From: Nitratireductor kimnyeongensis | GTDB taxonomy: Bacteria; Pseudomonadota; Alphaproteobacteria; Rhizobiales; Rhizobiaceae | Reading direction: 5' to 3' | DNA: 64,000 nucleotides | NCBI RefSeq assembly: GCF_019891395.1 | Contig: NZ_CP078143.1 | Span: forward strand, 2,183,001-2,247,000 | In this document: positions 47,401 through 56,044 of the stretch, piece by piece | How positions within the stretch are numbered: the first letter of the stretch is position 1 | Layout: each line of letters opens with the position of its first letter | Program-made: the position numbers and the translations under genes | Notes under the pieces: model-generated | What the model was told of the DNA's origin: nothing | Databases searched by the model: none | Seen by the model: the letters and a program-made list of their open reading frames with translations, nothing else

Positions 47401-48125
47401 AAGCCGGCTTTGCTCCGGCTCAGTACAGGCTCGGCGATCTGTATCAAAAAGGCACCGGTGTCGACCGCGATGCGGCGAAAGCGAAAATGTGGTTCCAACT
47501 CGCAGCACAGCAGGGCAATGCCGGCGCGATGCACAACCTCGGTGTTCTCTATGCCATGGGAGCTGATGGACCGGCTGACAACGACTCTGCGGCCCGCTGG
47601 TTTCTGGAAGCGGCGGAACATGGCGTCAAGGACAGCCAGTTCAACCTGGGGATTCTCGCCGCCAAGGGCATGGGCGTCCCGCAGGATCTGACAGAAGCAT
47701 ACAAATGGTTCGCCATTGTCGCCAATGGAGGAGACTCGGACGCCGCCAGCAAGCGCGACGAAATAGCCGCGGCCCTTTCGCCAGACAAGCTGGAACAGGC
47801 AAAAAACAAGACGGCTCTGTGGAAGGCCAAATCAATCGATCCGGCTGTGAACATGGTGGATATTCCGGAATCCTGGCGTGAGAGCCGAGAGCTGACCGCC
47901 AGTGTGGACATGAAGAAAGCGGTCACCAACATCCAACTTATCTTGAATCAGCAGGGGTTCGACGCCGGAAAACCGGACGGAATCATGGGCGCGAAAACCA
48001 AAACGGCGATCAGTGCCTTTCAGAAGGCCAATGGGATGACACCGACCGGAGAGGTGGATGAAGCCCTGGTACGCACCCTTCTAGAGAAGAACAAGGCTGC
48101 CGCGACCGCTCAGCAAAACGGCTAG
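44403..48125 (+). CDS. podJ: PodJ-like cell polarity protein (coiled coil, TM, Sel1 repeats, peptidoglycan-binding)
   Basis: Large single-pass polar organiser of 1240 aa. Residues ~10-700 are predicted coiled coil with repeated EXXLDEISRxL-type heptads; ~830-850 is one membrane segment (KPLMVMLGAGIVVAGGYQVS). The periplasmic part has Sel1-like repeats at ~955-1130 (AKAMWFQLAAQQGNAGAMHN style, with GDLYQKGTGVDRDAAKA) and a C-terminal PG_binding_1 domain (~1165-1235, QGFDAGKPDGIMGAKTKTAI). This order matches rhizobial and Caulobacter PodJ, which localises the PleC kinase and pole factors. ATG 44403 has GGAGAGG upstream; the longer frame to 44292 is unlikely. A possible CtrA-like box lies at 44196-44212. 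Confidence 0.88.
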   Translation: MNNKRSYLENINAGRRRRPGANASLDEISRTLEEMEHRLGHATGHFDRKTDENEVARRIQQLSEAVSQTYANPMERTTLHKRKAPVQASFERAAHELARSHRHEREIASIGSIANELKTLRADLHDAMRSGLNDEFSVLRRELAGIMASVPNAALSRELVVEFERLSNAIAQLAERSDDKNVKMLRLEMEELKSSISNLAREETLRAVDQRWDALDDRWSAFEDRVSNDIRRSDPAIEMLHQRIEEIAHAVNSLPESLSIQSLEDRVRTLAGALDQLLEGKQQSNPEIYAALDERLDEISRAIAASAPKAQVAGFDPQPFERIEARISSLANQVSELLAERGGGEAVGQLSEQLYSLSQRVDDIARRIDLPEQTVERLAGQIAGIAEKLDNAPQPQIAEHMLRGIEDRFAHLSQVIEQRQGDVIEQSRTLVDELERRLQEISARIDERSHPVHDEAGIMATIDARFNELVARLDTGAGEGRGGGDALRALEARLDDISGRLQASSTNASSVDPEVIRDLEAQVRSLSEHLSRPSADLPEFEDLGPRLENIERSIHENRTAVVEAARHAAEQAIGALGNAPQAEAFDRELRAELRALEQLTRKSDERNTKTFEAIHDTLLKIVDRIGTSGGAVQNDERGAAAKIAVSAAPSILPDQDETIAGDVDYEPAPNRSPAEAAAAAARAALDEDGEKEQARPGRTSLLGGLSRAWSARGEKQQADVEDEFGGETELDVDASLDAVELDAERINQPLEPGSGAPDLNAILRRVRDEKKAPARVETDDAAKSDFIAAARRAAQAAAAEAEILKKRRGEATEERGGFGFGRLLKRSKKPLMVMLGAGIVVAGGYQVSKAYLSSSTSIPTPVASDSLSPETAPVMAKAADRPVRILDEQPLEEVALNETSDETVNTLASMPETDEPVAGKFEEPLSAAEVESTPKMPISEAVLPVSLGDIPVDAGPVPLREAAAEGDPKAYFEIGSRYAEGRGTTADVSKAVEWYTKAAEAGFAPAQYRLGDLYQKGTGVDRDAAKAKMWFQLAAQQGNAGAMHNLGVLYAMGADGPADNDSAARWFLEAAEHGVKDSQFNLGILAAKGMGVPQDLTEAYKWFAIVANGGDSDAASKRDEIAAALSPDKLEQAKNKTALWKAKSIDPAVNMVDIPESWRESRELTASVDMKKAVTNIQLILNQQGFDAGKPDGIMGAKTKTAISAFQKANGMTPTGEVDEALVRTLLEKNKAAATAQQNG

Positions 48126-48429
48126 CGTTTGATAAACAGCCGAGCTATGGGCGCAGTGCGGATGAAATCCCAACCATGCGGGCAAGCAACTCCGGGGCAC
48201 CGCCGTTTGCGTGCGGGTGATCGGAGAACACGACCTGTCCACCCAACGCATTAAGTGTGCCAGAAAGGTCGCACTTCATCTTTACCGGGCAAGTCGTTCA
48301 ATCTTTTCCCGATTTGATGACAACTCGGTTTGACTTCGTAACCGTCAGAGCGCAGAACGGAAGCACGCATAATGCTTCCACATCTCGCCTGGCGTCTTCG
48401 CCGGGCAAACAATTATTCGGGTGCCGCGG
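48126..48429. other. Intergenic region between podJ and the TauE/SafE gene (304 bases)
   Basis: No ORF supported by homology or codon pattern. It presumably holds the promoter of the exporter gene. A weak hairpin (GCCTGGCG/CGCCGGGC) lies near 48388-48408. Confidence 0.5.
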
Positions 48430-49350
48430 GTGGGTATCTATCTCCCAATCGCCGAAATGTCCGTCAACGTGTTCGTGCTGCTCGCGATGGGCGGCGCGGT
48501 TGGCTTTCTCTCCGGCATGTTCGGCGTTGGTGGCGGATTTCTCATCACGCCCCTCTTGATTTTCTACAACATTCCCCCTGCCATTGCGGTTGCAACTGGC
48601 GCCAATCAGGTGATTGCTTCATCTTTCTCCGGAGCGCTGGCGCATTTCAAACGCAAATCTCTTGATCTGAAGCTTGGCACCGTATTGCTGGCCGGCGGTA
48701 TAGTCGGCGCGTCTCTGGGTGTATCTGTGTTCACCTATTTAAGGCGTCTGGGGCAACTCGACCTGATCGTCTCCCTGCTCTACGTAGCGTTTCTCGGCGT
48801 GGTCGGGGGGTTGATGCTGATGGAGAGCGTGCGCGCCATCCAGCGCTCTCGCGGGGGCCAGACGGTGACGCTGCGCAAACCCGGCCAGCACAATTGGATC
48901 CATCGACTGCCGCTGAAGATGCGCTTTCGTGCCTCCAAGCTGTTCGTCAGTGTCATCCCTGTGTTGGCACTCGGTGCGTTCATCGGGTTTCTGGCATCGA
49001 TCATGGGTGTCGGTGGCGGATTCATCATGGTGCCTGCGCTCATCTACCTCCTCAAAGTGCCGACCAACGTCGTGATTGGAACATCGCTGTTCCAGATCAT
49101 TTTCGTAGCCGCCTTCACCACGATCATTCATTCCACGGCCAACCAGACCGTCGATGTGGTGCTCGCGTTTCTCCTCATGGTTGGTGGCGTCGCAGGTGCA
49201 CAATACGGCGCACGGGTAGGGCAAAAGCTTCGCGGCGAGCAGCTTCGCGCGCTTCTAGCGCTCCTCGTTCTCGCGGTGGCGCTTCGTCTGGGGTTCGACC
49301 TGTTTGTCCGTCCGGAGAGTGTCTACTCCCTTTCTCTGGGAGGGGGGTGA
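48430..49350 (+). CDS. TauE/SafE-family sulfite/anion exporter
   Basis: Inner-membrane transporter with eight predicted membrane segments in two repeats. Each half has the family motif: GFLSGMFGVGGGFLITPLLI and GFLASIMGVGGGFIMVPALI. Family members export sulfite, sulfoacetate or related organosulfur anions. Start is a GTG at 48430 (reads MGIYLPIAEMSVN, the common rhizobial N-terminus) or 48421. The TIGR02186 gene follows three bases later, so the pair is co-transcribed. The substrate is not determinable from sequence. Confidence 0.88.
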   Translation: MGIYLPIAEMSVNVFVLLAMGGAVGFLSGMFGVGGGFLITPLLIFYNIPPAIAVATGANQVIASSFSGALAHFKRKSLDLKLGTVLLAGGIVGASLGVSVFTYLRRLGQLDLIVSLLYVAFLGVVGGLMLMESVRAIQRSRGGQTVTLRKPGQHNWIHRLPLKMRFRASKLFVSVIPVLALGAFIGFLASIMGVGGGFIMVPALIYLLKVPTNVVIGTSLFQIIFVAAFTTIIHSTANQTVDVVLAFLLMVGGVAGAQYGARVGQKLRGEQLRALLALLVLAVALRLGFDLFVRPESVYSLSLGGG

Positions 49351-49353
49351 GCG

Positions 49354-50133
49354 ATGCGTATTGCAATGTTGTCCACGCTTGCCCTTCTGATGCCCGTGCT
49401 GGCTGCGCGCGCACAGGACCACATCCCGGAGAATATCCAGATCGGCCTGTCCACGGATCAGGTCTCGATCACCTCTGACTTCAGCGGCGCGGAGCTCACG
49501 ATATTTGGTGCGCTAGACAACGCCGACCCACTGATTTCCCGGCAGGGGCGCTATGATGTTATCGTGGTTCTGGAAGGGCCGCCGCGCCCCGTGACGGTCC
49601 GCAAGAAAACCCGCGTGGCGGGCATGTGGATCAACACGGAATCGGTGATCTTCCGGGATGTGCCCGCCTCTTATTCCATGGCTCTCACCCGCGCGCCACA
49701 GGATATCACGGCTCCCGATGGCTATCGGCAATTGGCGCTGGGAGCGGACAATCTTCATCTTCAGCCGCTGGATTCCGATGGCGATCCGAAAACGATCGAG
49801 GAATTCACGCGTGCGTTGCGTGAACGCAAGGAAGCCGAGGGGCTGTACTCGACGCGGGCGGGCGCGGTGCGCTTCCTGTCGCAAAGCCTTTTCAGGGCTT
49901 CGCTGAGGCTTGCTCCTAATGTCGCGGTCGGCACGCACAGGGCACGCGCCTTCCTGTTTCGCAATGGCATGTTCCTGCGCGAGACCTCGGCCCAACTCAC
50001 CATTCGCAAGGCGGGGCTTGAACAGCGTCTCTATCAGTTCGCCCACCAGAACAGCATGCTCTACGGCATTCTTTCTGTGTTGATCGCCATCGTCACAGGC
50101 TGGCTCGGACGATTGATTTTCCGCAAGGATTGA
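49354..50133 (+). CDS. TIGR02186 family membrane protein, TauE/SafE partner
   Basis: A 259-aa protein with a cleavable signal (MRIAMLSTLALLMPVLAARA, cleaved near residue 20), a periplasmic domain and one C-terminal membrane segment (MLYGILSVLIAIVTGWLGRL, ~233-252). It is the family almost always found directly after TauE/SafE-type exporters in alphaproteobacteria, as here. It probably assists the exporter from the periplasmic face. No enzymatic motif was seen. Confidence 0.85.
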   Translation: MRIAMLSTLALLMPVLAARAQDHIPENIQIGLSTDQVSITSDFSGAELTIFGALDNADPLISRQGRYDVIVVLEGPPRPVTVRKKTRVAGMWINTESVIFRDVPASYSMALTRAPQDITAPDGYRQLALGADNLHLQPLDSDGDPKTIEEFTRALRERKEAEGLYSTRAGAVRFLSQSLFRASLRLAPNVAVGTHRARAFLFRNGMFLRETSAQLTIRKAGLEQRLYQFAHQNSMLYGILSVLIAIVTGWLGRLIFRKD

Positions 50134-50841
50134 TCACCGCAGCATACTGCCGGCGATGGCATAGATGCCCTGCCGCCCGAGCATGTAGGCTGCCAGCTTT
50201 TCACGCATGAAAAGGCCGTGGAATGCGCGATCGAGTATGTTCAGTGTACCGGTCAGACTGCCAAATGCCGGCATAATGAGCCGGCTTCCGTCGCATGCAA
50301 AACATGCCCGTCGCACACCACGTCCCCGCCGCACGATGCGCGCCCCGGGATGCAGGTGGCCGGCAATCTCGCCCGGGCCCGCGCCGCGGGCGGGCTCGTG
50401 GCGGAAGGTGAGGCTATCAATGGCGATTTCCTGTGCGCAGCGGCCGGGCAGGTCCGGTGGCGGTGCCGGATCGTGATTGCCGGCAATCCAGTGCCAGTCA
50501 CGCTTGTCGATGATCTGGACGAGGTGATCGCGGAAAGGCGCAGGCATTTCGGCGGCGCCCTCTTCATCGTGAAAACTGTCACCGAGACTGATCACCATAT
50601 CGGGATCGTAAGTGGTCACAACGCCTTCGAGCCGCTTGAGGGTTGCGGTGGTGTCATAGGGTGGCAGCATACGGCCGCGCCGGGCATAGGCCGCACCCTT
50701 TTCCAGATGCAAATCGGAAACGACCATCAGGCCCAGCGCCGGAAAGAAGAGCACACCGCGCCAGTCGCACACAGCTTCGTGCCCGGCAATGCGCACCGTC
50801 AAAGCGGTACTCGTATCGGTTGCGGGTGCCAGGTTGTTCAT
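50134..50841 (-). CDS. pdeM: PdeM, ligase-associated metallophosphoesterase
   Basis: Calcineurin-like metallophosphoesterase predicted to act as a DNA-damage-response nuclease. Metal motifs are VVSDLHLEKG (residues ~36-45), ISLGDSFHDEEG and IAGNHDP; GEIAGHLHPGA carries the distal His pair. Length of 235 aa is normal. Its ATG overlaps the stop of the helicase gene as ATGA (50838-50841), so they are translationally coupled. The ligase and exonuclease normally associated are not adjacent here. Confidence 0.9.
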   Translation of the reverse strand: MNNLAPATDTSTALTVRIAGHEAVCDWRGVLFFPALGLMVVSDLHLEKGAAYARRGRMLPPYDTTATLKRLEGVVTTYDPDMVISLGDSFHDEEGAAEMPAPFRDHLVQIIDKRDWHWIAGNHDPAPPPDLPGRCAQEIAIDSLTFRHEPARGAGPGEIAGHLHPGARIVRRGRGVRRACFACDGSRLIMPAFGSLTGTLNILDRAFHGLFMREKLAAYMLGRQGIYAIAGSMLR

Positions 50842-53408
50842 GCCTCAAGAGCCTCCTGCATCAATTCCTCGCCCGAAAGCCGTGAAGCTTCGCCAAGCAG
50901 CGCCTCGTTTGCGTCACCCGCCACCGCTTCCTTGCCGATCTCGAGCATGATGGGCACGGCCAGTGGCGAAATGCGTGTCAGTGATTTATGCACGATTCGT
51001 CCGCGAATGCGCGACAACATCTCGCCCAGCCTCCTGACATCGAGCAGGCCCTGCGCCGCGTCCGCCCATGTGGCCTGCATGAGAATGTGGTCCGGCTCAT
51101 GAGCCCGCAAAACGTCGTAAATGAGGTCGGCGGAAACGGTCACCTGCCTGCCGGTCTTCTCCTGACCGGGATGGCGTTTTTCGACAAGCCCCGAAATCAG
51201 CGCACAATTGCGGAAGGTGCGTTTCAGAAGCCAGCTATCGGCGATCCATGCTTCGAGATCATCGCCCAGCATGTCTTCGTCCATGAGCGCGGGCAGACTT
51301 AGCTTGCCGCTTTTCAGCATGGCGCTCATGTCATTCAGACCCCACACGGCGATGGCGTAGTCATTGGCGACGAAGCCAAGCGGATGCGCGCCGGCGCGCT
51401 CGAGCCGGCGGGTCAGGAGCATGCCAAGCGTCTGGTGGGCCAACCGTCCCTCGAACGGGTAGAGCACCATGTAGAAGCGGTTGCCACGCGGAAATGTCTC
51501 GACCAGAAGGTCTTCGCGGCGCGGCAGAATGGATTTGTCGCGCTGGATGGAAAGCCATTCGGCGACCTGTGGCGGCAATGTCTTCCAGCGCTCAGGGTCG
51601 GCCAGCATGGCGCGCACTTCCGCTGCCAGATAGGTGGAGAGTGGAAACTTGCCGCCCGCGTAATAGGGCACCTTGGCGTCCTCTCCGCCGCCTGCAGACA
51701 CGAGGCATTCATTCTCGCGAATGCCCTCGAAGCGCAGCACCCTGCCGGAAAACAGGAAGGTGTCGCCCTGCGTGAGGGTTTCCAGGAAATATTCCTCCAC
51801 CTTGCCGAGCATGGGGCCGCCGCGCGAGGCGTTGCCACGGCCAGGCCGCACCATGCGGATGTTCAACATCGGGGATTCGATGATGGTGCCCACATTCAGA
51901 CGGTACTGCTGGTTGATGCGCGGATTGGCGATGCGCCAGAGCCCGTCCTTTGTCTTGCGGATGCGGGCATAGCGCTCATAGCTCTTCAGCGCATAGCCTC
52001 CGGTGGCGACAAACTCGACAATGCGGTCGAATGTCGCCCGGTCCAGTTCGGCATAGGGGGCCGCACTCACCACCTCGCCATAGAGCACGTCTGCATCAAA
52101 GGGCGCGGCGCAGGCCGAGCCCAGCACATGCTGCGCCAGCACATCAAGGGCGCCTTCCACTAGTGGCGGCGTGTCCTGCGCGCCTAGATAATTTGCCTCA
52201 AGCGCTGCACGGCACTCCATCACCTCGAAGCGATTTGCCGGCACGAGAATCGCGCGGCTTGGTTCGTCCATGCGGTGGTTGGAGCGGCCTATGCGCTGCG
52301 CCAGCCGGCTCGCCCCCTTTGGCGCACCCACATGCACGACCAGATCCACATCGCCCCAGTCGATGCCCAGATCCAGCGTGGATGTGGCGACGATGGCCCG
52401 GAGGCTGTTGGTCTCCATCGCCTTTTCCACCTTGCGCCGCTGGCCAACATCGAGCGAGCCGTGATGCAGCGCAATCGGCAGATTTTCTTCATTCGCGCGC
52501 CATAATTCGCGGAACAGAAGCTCGGCCTGGCTGCGCGTATTCACAAAAAGCAGGGTGGTCCGATGCGCCTTGATCGCTTCATAGACCTTGGCAATGGCAT
52601 AGAGCGCGGAGTGCCCGGCCCACGGCACACGCTCTTCCGTTTCCAGAATTGTAATGTGTGGTTTTGCGCCGCCGGACACGGTCACGATGTCGGCCATCGC
52701 TTCGGGCCTGTCCTGCGGCACCAGCCAGCGACGCAGCGCTTCGGGCTCGGCGACCGTCGCCGAAAGCCCGATGGTCTGCAACTCCGGTCGTAGGCGGCGC
52801 AGGCGGGCGAGGCCAAGCGAAAGCAGGTGCCCGCGCTTGGAGATCACCAGCGAATGCAACTCGTCGAACACCACGAATTTGAGGTCCGAGAAAAAGCGCT
52901 CCGCATCGGGCGAGGCGATCAGAAGGGCGAGCTGTTCGGGCGTTGTAAGCAGGATGTCGGGCGGCGCATGCTTCTGCCGCTGGCGCTTGTGGGTGGGCGT
53001 GTCGCCGGTGCGCGTTTCCATCGTCACCGGCAGGTCCATTTCGGCCACCGGCATGTTCAGATTGCGCTGAATGTCGACGGCAAGGGCCTTGAGTGGAGAG
53101 ATGTAGAGCGTGTGTACGCCGCGCCGCGCTTCTCCGGCACGGGGTTTAGGCCGGGTCGCAAGATCGGTGAGGGTGGGCAGAAAGCCCGCGAGCGTCTTGC
53201 CGGCACCCGTTGGCGCGATCAGCAGTGCCGAGCGACCGGCCTGCGTGCGTGTCAGAAGTTCCAGCTGATGCGCACGCGGCTGCCACCCACGCGTGGCGAA
53301 CCATTCGCTGAAGGGCGCTGGCAGGGTGGGCGCGGCAATGCCGTCAATAGGGTGTGTCCGGTGTTCCAAGATGGGATTAGAACTAAACCAGAACAGAAGG
53401 CGCGCCAA
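50838..53408 (-). CDS. Lhr-type DEXH helicase, ligase-associated
   Basis: Superfamily-2 helicase of the bacterial Lhr core type, linked to DNA damage response. Motif I is LLIAPTGAGKTLAGFLPTLT (residues ~61-80), motif II FVVFDELHSL, motif III GLSATVA, motif VI QRIGRSNHRMDEPS. A winged-helix and a C-terminal DUF fold follow. About 840-856 aa. No ATG is in frame at the 5' end: the frame opens with a TTG at 53408 and another at 53369, neither with a clear Shine-Dalgarno, so the N-terminus is uncertain. It is coupled to pdeM downstream. Confidence 0.9.
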   Translation of the reverse strand: MARLLFWFSSNPILEHRTHPIDGIAAPTLPAPFSEWFATRGWQPRAHQLELLTRTQAGRSALLIAPTGAGKTLAGFLPTLTDLATRPKPRAGEARRGVHTLYISPLKALAVDIQRNLNMPVAEMDLPVTMETRTGDTPTHKRQRQKHAPPDILLTTPEQLALLIASPDAERFFSDLKFVVFDELHSLVISKRGHLLSLGLARLRRLRPELQTIGLSATVAEPEALRRWLVPQDRPEAMADIVTVSGGAKPHITILETEERVPWAGHSALYAIAKVYEAIKAHRTTLLFVNTRSQAELLFRELWRANEENLPIALHHGSLDVGQRRKVEKAMETNSLRAIVATSTLDLGIDWGDVDLVVHVGAPKGASRLAQRIGRSNHRMDEPSRAILVPANRFEVMECRAALEANYLGAQDTPPLVEGALDVLAQHVLGSACAAPFDADVLYGEVVSAAPYAELDRATFDRIVEFVATGGYALKSYERYARIRKTKDGLWRIANPRINQQYRLNVGTIIESPMLNIRMVRPGRGNASRGGPMLGKVEEYFLETLTQGDTFLFSGRVLRFEGIRENECLVSAGGGEDAKVPYYAGGKFPLSTYLAAEVRAMLADPERWKTLPPQVAEWLSIQRDKSILPRREDLLVETFPRGNRFYMVLYPFEGRLAHQTLGMLLTRRLERAGAHPLGFVANDYAIAVWGLNDMSAMLKSGKLSLPALMDEDMLGDDLEAWIADSWLLKRTFRNCALISGLVEKRHPGQEKTGRQVTVSADLIYDVLRAHEPDHILMQATWADAAQGLLDVRRLGEMLSRIRGRIVHKSLTRISPLAVPIMLEIGKEAVAGDANEALLGEASRLSGEELMQEALEA

Positions 53409-53453
53409 GAGGCACTTTCGGCATCAGCCCGCATATCTGAAGCAGGGAAGGGA

Positions 53454-54086
53454 TCAGACGCTGTCGCTCACCGCGCTCCATGCAGCAGCGCGGCGCAGAA
53501 TATCCTGAAATTTTTCGCCCGCCTCTTCCAGCGTGCCGGAATTATCGATGATTGTTGCGTCATCCACGGCGAGCTCCTTCGCGTGCGCCCGTTCAAGACG
53601 CGCCAGCACTTCCTCGCGGGTTTCGCGGCCGCGGCTTGAAAGCCGCTCGGCAAGGACCTCGCGCGATGCGGTCACGATCACGGCAATGACATTGCCATAG
53701 CGTTCACGCAGCAGGGGGATCACCGCGCGTGAAACGTTGGCGACTGCCACATGGCCTTCACGCACGATTTCGTCCACGCTGGCAGGCAGGCCGTATTTCA
53801 GCCCGTTCGCTTCCCAGCTTACGGCGAATGCGCCCCTGCTTTCCGCCTCGTCAAAACTGGCGCGTGTGAGGCAGTCGTGGACCTCGCCAGCACCGTCCAT
53901 TTCGCGGGTGATGACACGACGTACAAAGGTCACATCGCTGTCTTGCGGGCCGAGACGCTGGCGCGCATAGTCCATCACCGAATCCTTGCCGGCGCCCGAG
54001 GGGCCGGCCACAGCGACGAAAACGCCATGCCGGATCGGGAAATCCTGCTCGTCGATGACGCGCTCCAGCGTGGCCGAAGACCTCAT
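53454..54086 (-). CDS. phnN: Ribose 1,5-bisphosphate phosphokinase PhnN
   Basis: Phosphorylates ribose 1,5-bisphosphate to PRPP, the salvage step after C-P lyase. The P-loop is VAVAGPSGAGKDSVMDYARQ near residues 24-43; the guanylate-kinase-like fold continues with VRRVITREMDGAGEVHDCLT. Length is 210 aa. The ATG overlaps the phnM stop (54083-54086, ATGA), so the two are translationally coupled. It is the last gene of the leftward phosphonate operon. Confidence 0.9.
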   Translation of the reverse strand: MRSSATLERVIDEQDFPIRHGVFVAVAGPSGAGKDSVMDYARQRLGPQDSDVTFVRRVITREMDGAGEVHDCLTRASFDEAESRGAFAVSWEANGLKYGLPASVDEIVREGHVAVANVSRAVIPLLRERYGNVIAVIVTASREVLAERLSSRGRETREEVLARLERAHAKELAVDDATIIDNSGTLEEAGEKFQDILRRAAAWSAVSDSV

Positions 54087-55222
54087 GCCACCCGCGCTCC
54101 TTCGCGCCAGACCGAGCGCACGATCGGCACATGCTCGTCCACACGCACCCGGATCACGTCACCACGCCGGCCCTGTTCGAGAATGCCGCGATCATCAAGA
54201 CCGACAGCGTCTGCCGGGTTTTTTGAAACCATGGCCACGGCCTGTGGAAGCGAAATGTGCTCCACCGTCTCGCCCAGTGCAAAAGCAGCCTGAACCAGAC
54301 TGAACGGGATGTAATCCGATGAGAGGATGTCGAGTGTTCTGCCTTCAGCCAGACTGCGGGCCGAAACGTTGCCCGAATGCGATCCGCCGCGCACCACATT
54401 GGGCGCGCCCATCAACACCTGCATGCCTGCTTCGCACGAAGCCTTGGCAGCTTCCTGTGTGGTCGGAAACTCAGCAACACGCACGCCTTGCGTGGCAGCT
54501 TCGTTTACATGCTCCATCGTCGCGTCGTCATGGCTTGCCAGAATGATGCCCTTTTCCCGGCAGATGTCGGCAATTGCATTGCGGTGCCTGTTCGAATAGG
54601 TCTGAGACTGGGTGACGCGCTTGTCGCAAAACTGGCGAAAATCCTCTTCCGTCATGCCGGTCTTGTTCATGTAGTAGACCTTGTAGGTCTCTATGCTGGT
54701 GAACTGACGCTGGCCCGGGGAGTGGTCCATCAGCGAGGCGAGCTTCACCCGACTGTCATTTCTGAAAAGCTCAAACCCTTCCAGGCAATCAGGTGCGGAG
54801 ACTTCGCAACGCAGATGCAGAAAATGGTCGGCGCGTAACCGACCGGCTTCCACGCTGTTCTCGATCGCGTGGCCAAGCTCGCGCATTTCCGGCGCGCCGA
54901 GATTGCTGTCCTCGTCGAGGCCGATGCGCAGCGCGTCGAACACTGTCGTTATGCCAGAAGCGGCAATCTGCGCGTCATGCGCAAGCACAGACGCGATCGG
55001 GTTCCAGCGTACTTTCGGTCTGGGAGCGTAGTGGCGCTCCAGATGATCCGTGTGCAGCTCGACAAGGCCCGGCAGGACGTAATCGCCCTCCATATCTTCA
55101 CCAACAGCGGCATTGCCGGTGGCAATGTCGGTGATGCGCCCGTTGCGTATCGAGATGCTTCCTTCGATCACCTCGTCCGGCAGCACGATGCGGGCGTTTT
55201 TCAGGACCAGTTCATTCGTCAT
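54083..55222 (-). CDS. phnM: PhnM, alpha-D-ribose 1-methylphosphonate 5-triphosphate diphosphatase
   Basis: Metal-dependent amidohydrolase that removes pyrophosphate before the C-P lyase radical step. Metal and substrate motifs: VELHTDHLERHYAPRPKVRW near residue 57, the SGITTVFDALRIG strand, and ILASHDDATMEHVNEA. ATG 55222 (MTNELVLKNARIVLPDEVIE, 379 aa) starts at the family N-terminus; a frame extending to 55462 overlaps DUF1045 and is discounted. The gene begins two bases after the DUF1045 stop. Confidence 0.92.
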   Translation of the reverse strand: MTNELVLKNARIVLPDEVIEGSISIRNGRITDIATGNAAVGEDMEGDYVLPGLVELHTDHLERHYAPRPKVRWNPIASVLAHDAQIAASGITTVFDALRIGLDEDSNLGAPEMRELGHAIENSVEAGRLRADHFLHLRCEVSAPDCLEGFELFRNDSRVKLASLMDHSPGQRQFTSIETYKVYYMNKTGMTEEDFRQFCDKRVTQSQTYSNRHRNAIADICREKGIILASHDDATMEHVNEAATQGVRVAEFPTTQEAAKASCEAGMQVLMGAPNVVRGGSHSGNVSARSLAEGRTLDILSSDYIPFSLVQAAFALGETVEHISLPQAVAMVSKNPADAVGLDDRGILEQGRRGDVIRVRVDEHVPIVRSVWREGARVA

Positions 55223-55224
55223 TA

Positions 55225-55932
55225 TCAGGCGGTCTTTCTTGTCTTGTTCCAGCCGAGCGTTTGGAAGGATTTTACCTGAAACGGGGCGCCCGGCTCCGGC
55301 TCGATGAACAATGCCAGTGAGCCAATCTCCAGTGGTTCCGACAATAGCGGCCCGAAGAAGGCATCGATGGCGCGTTCCATCCGCAGAGCCTCTTCCTGGG
55401 GCACGCGGCCGGTCAGGGTCATGTGGAATCGAAATTCCTCGAATACGTGGGGGTAGCCCCATTTGTGCAGGTTCTTGAGCTGTGCGGGTGAGAGGTTTTC
55501 CGGGTTGCGCCTTTCAAGCTCGCTGGCGGTCAAGGGAGCACGAAAAGGTTCAAACGTTTCGACAATGCTCCCGGCAAGGGCGTCAAGCCGCTCCGACCGC
55601 TCCTCCGGAACCAGAGCGAAAAATCCATCAAGCCTGCGCACCACGGCGCGTGGGATCGTCACCGGTTCCATCTGTGCGCAGAACTTCGCCCAAGCCCCGA
55701 TCAGCGCCTGCTCGCTCTGACCCTCGGCAAGTCGAAACGGCGCCTTCAAGGTCGCGTGAAACCCATAGCGACGAGCCGCAGCCGTGTGAAACGAAATCTC
55801 AGCAGCCGAAAACGGCCCGGCGTCCACCGGGGTGAGCGGTGCGCCGGTAAAGGCATCTCGGCCCAGCCATCGGGCGGCGGCCCGGGTCAGCGGATCGTCT
55901 TTTTCGGGTGTGAAGTAGATTGCGTAGCGCAT
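55225..55932 (-). CDS. DUF1045, two-histidine phosphoesterase in phosphonate operon
   Basis: A 235-aa protein of the DUF1045 family (TIGR03223), regularly found in phosphonate operons. Two HxTx motifs are visible: HATL at residues 59-62 and HMTL at 170-173, about 110 residues apart, the signature of the 2H phosphoesterase superfamily, which opens 2',3'- or 1,2-cyclic phosphates. In E. coli the cyclic 5-phosphoribosyl-1,2-phosphate made by C-P lyase is opened by PhnP, which is absent here; DUF1045 may fill that role. That is inference. It lies between phnE2 and phnM on the same strand. Confidence 0.85.
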   Translation of the reverse strand: MRYAIYFTPEKDDPLTRAAARWLGRDAFTGAPLTPVDAGPFSAAEISFHTAAARRYGFHATLKAPFRLAEGQSEQALIGAWAKFCAQMEPVTIPRAVVRRLDGFFALVPEERSERLDALAGSIVETFEPFRAPLTASELERRNPENLSPAQLKNLHKWGYPHVFEEFRFHMTLTGRVPQEEALRMERAIDAFFGPLLSEPLEIGSLALFIEPEPGAPFQVKSFQTLGWNKTRKTA

Positions 55933-56044
55933 GTGTTTTTCCTCGCCGATTGCGGTGCAATAGGCGATTTGTGTGACAGGTTAACGAATCCCTCGACAGG
56001 ACCACAGAAGCTATCAGCGAATTTCTGCGGCGTCATCCTCCACA

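Noticed and set aside
55974..55979. CTGTCA half-site upstream of DUF1045
   Set aside because: No second half-site at 11-base spacing, so not called a Pho box.
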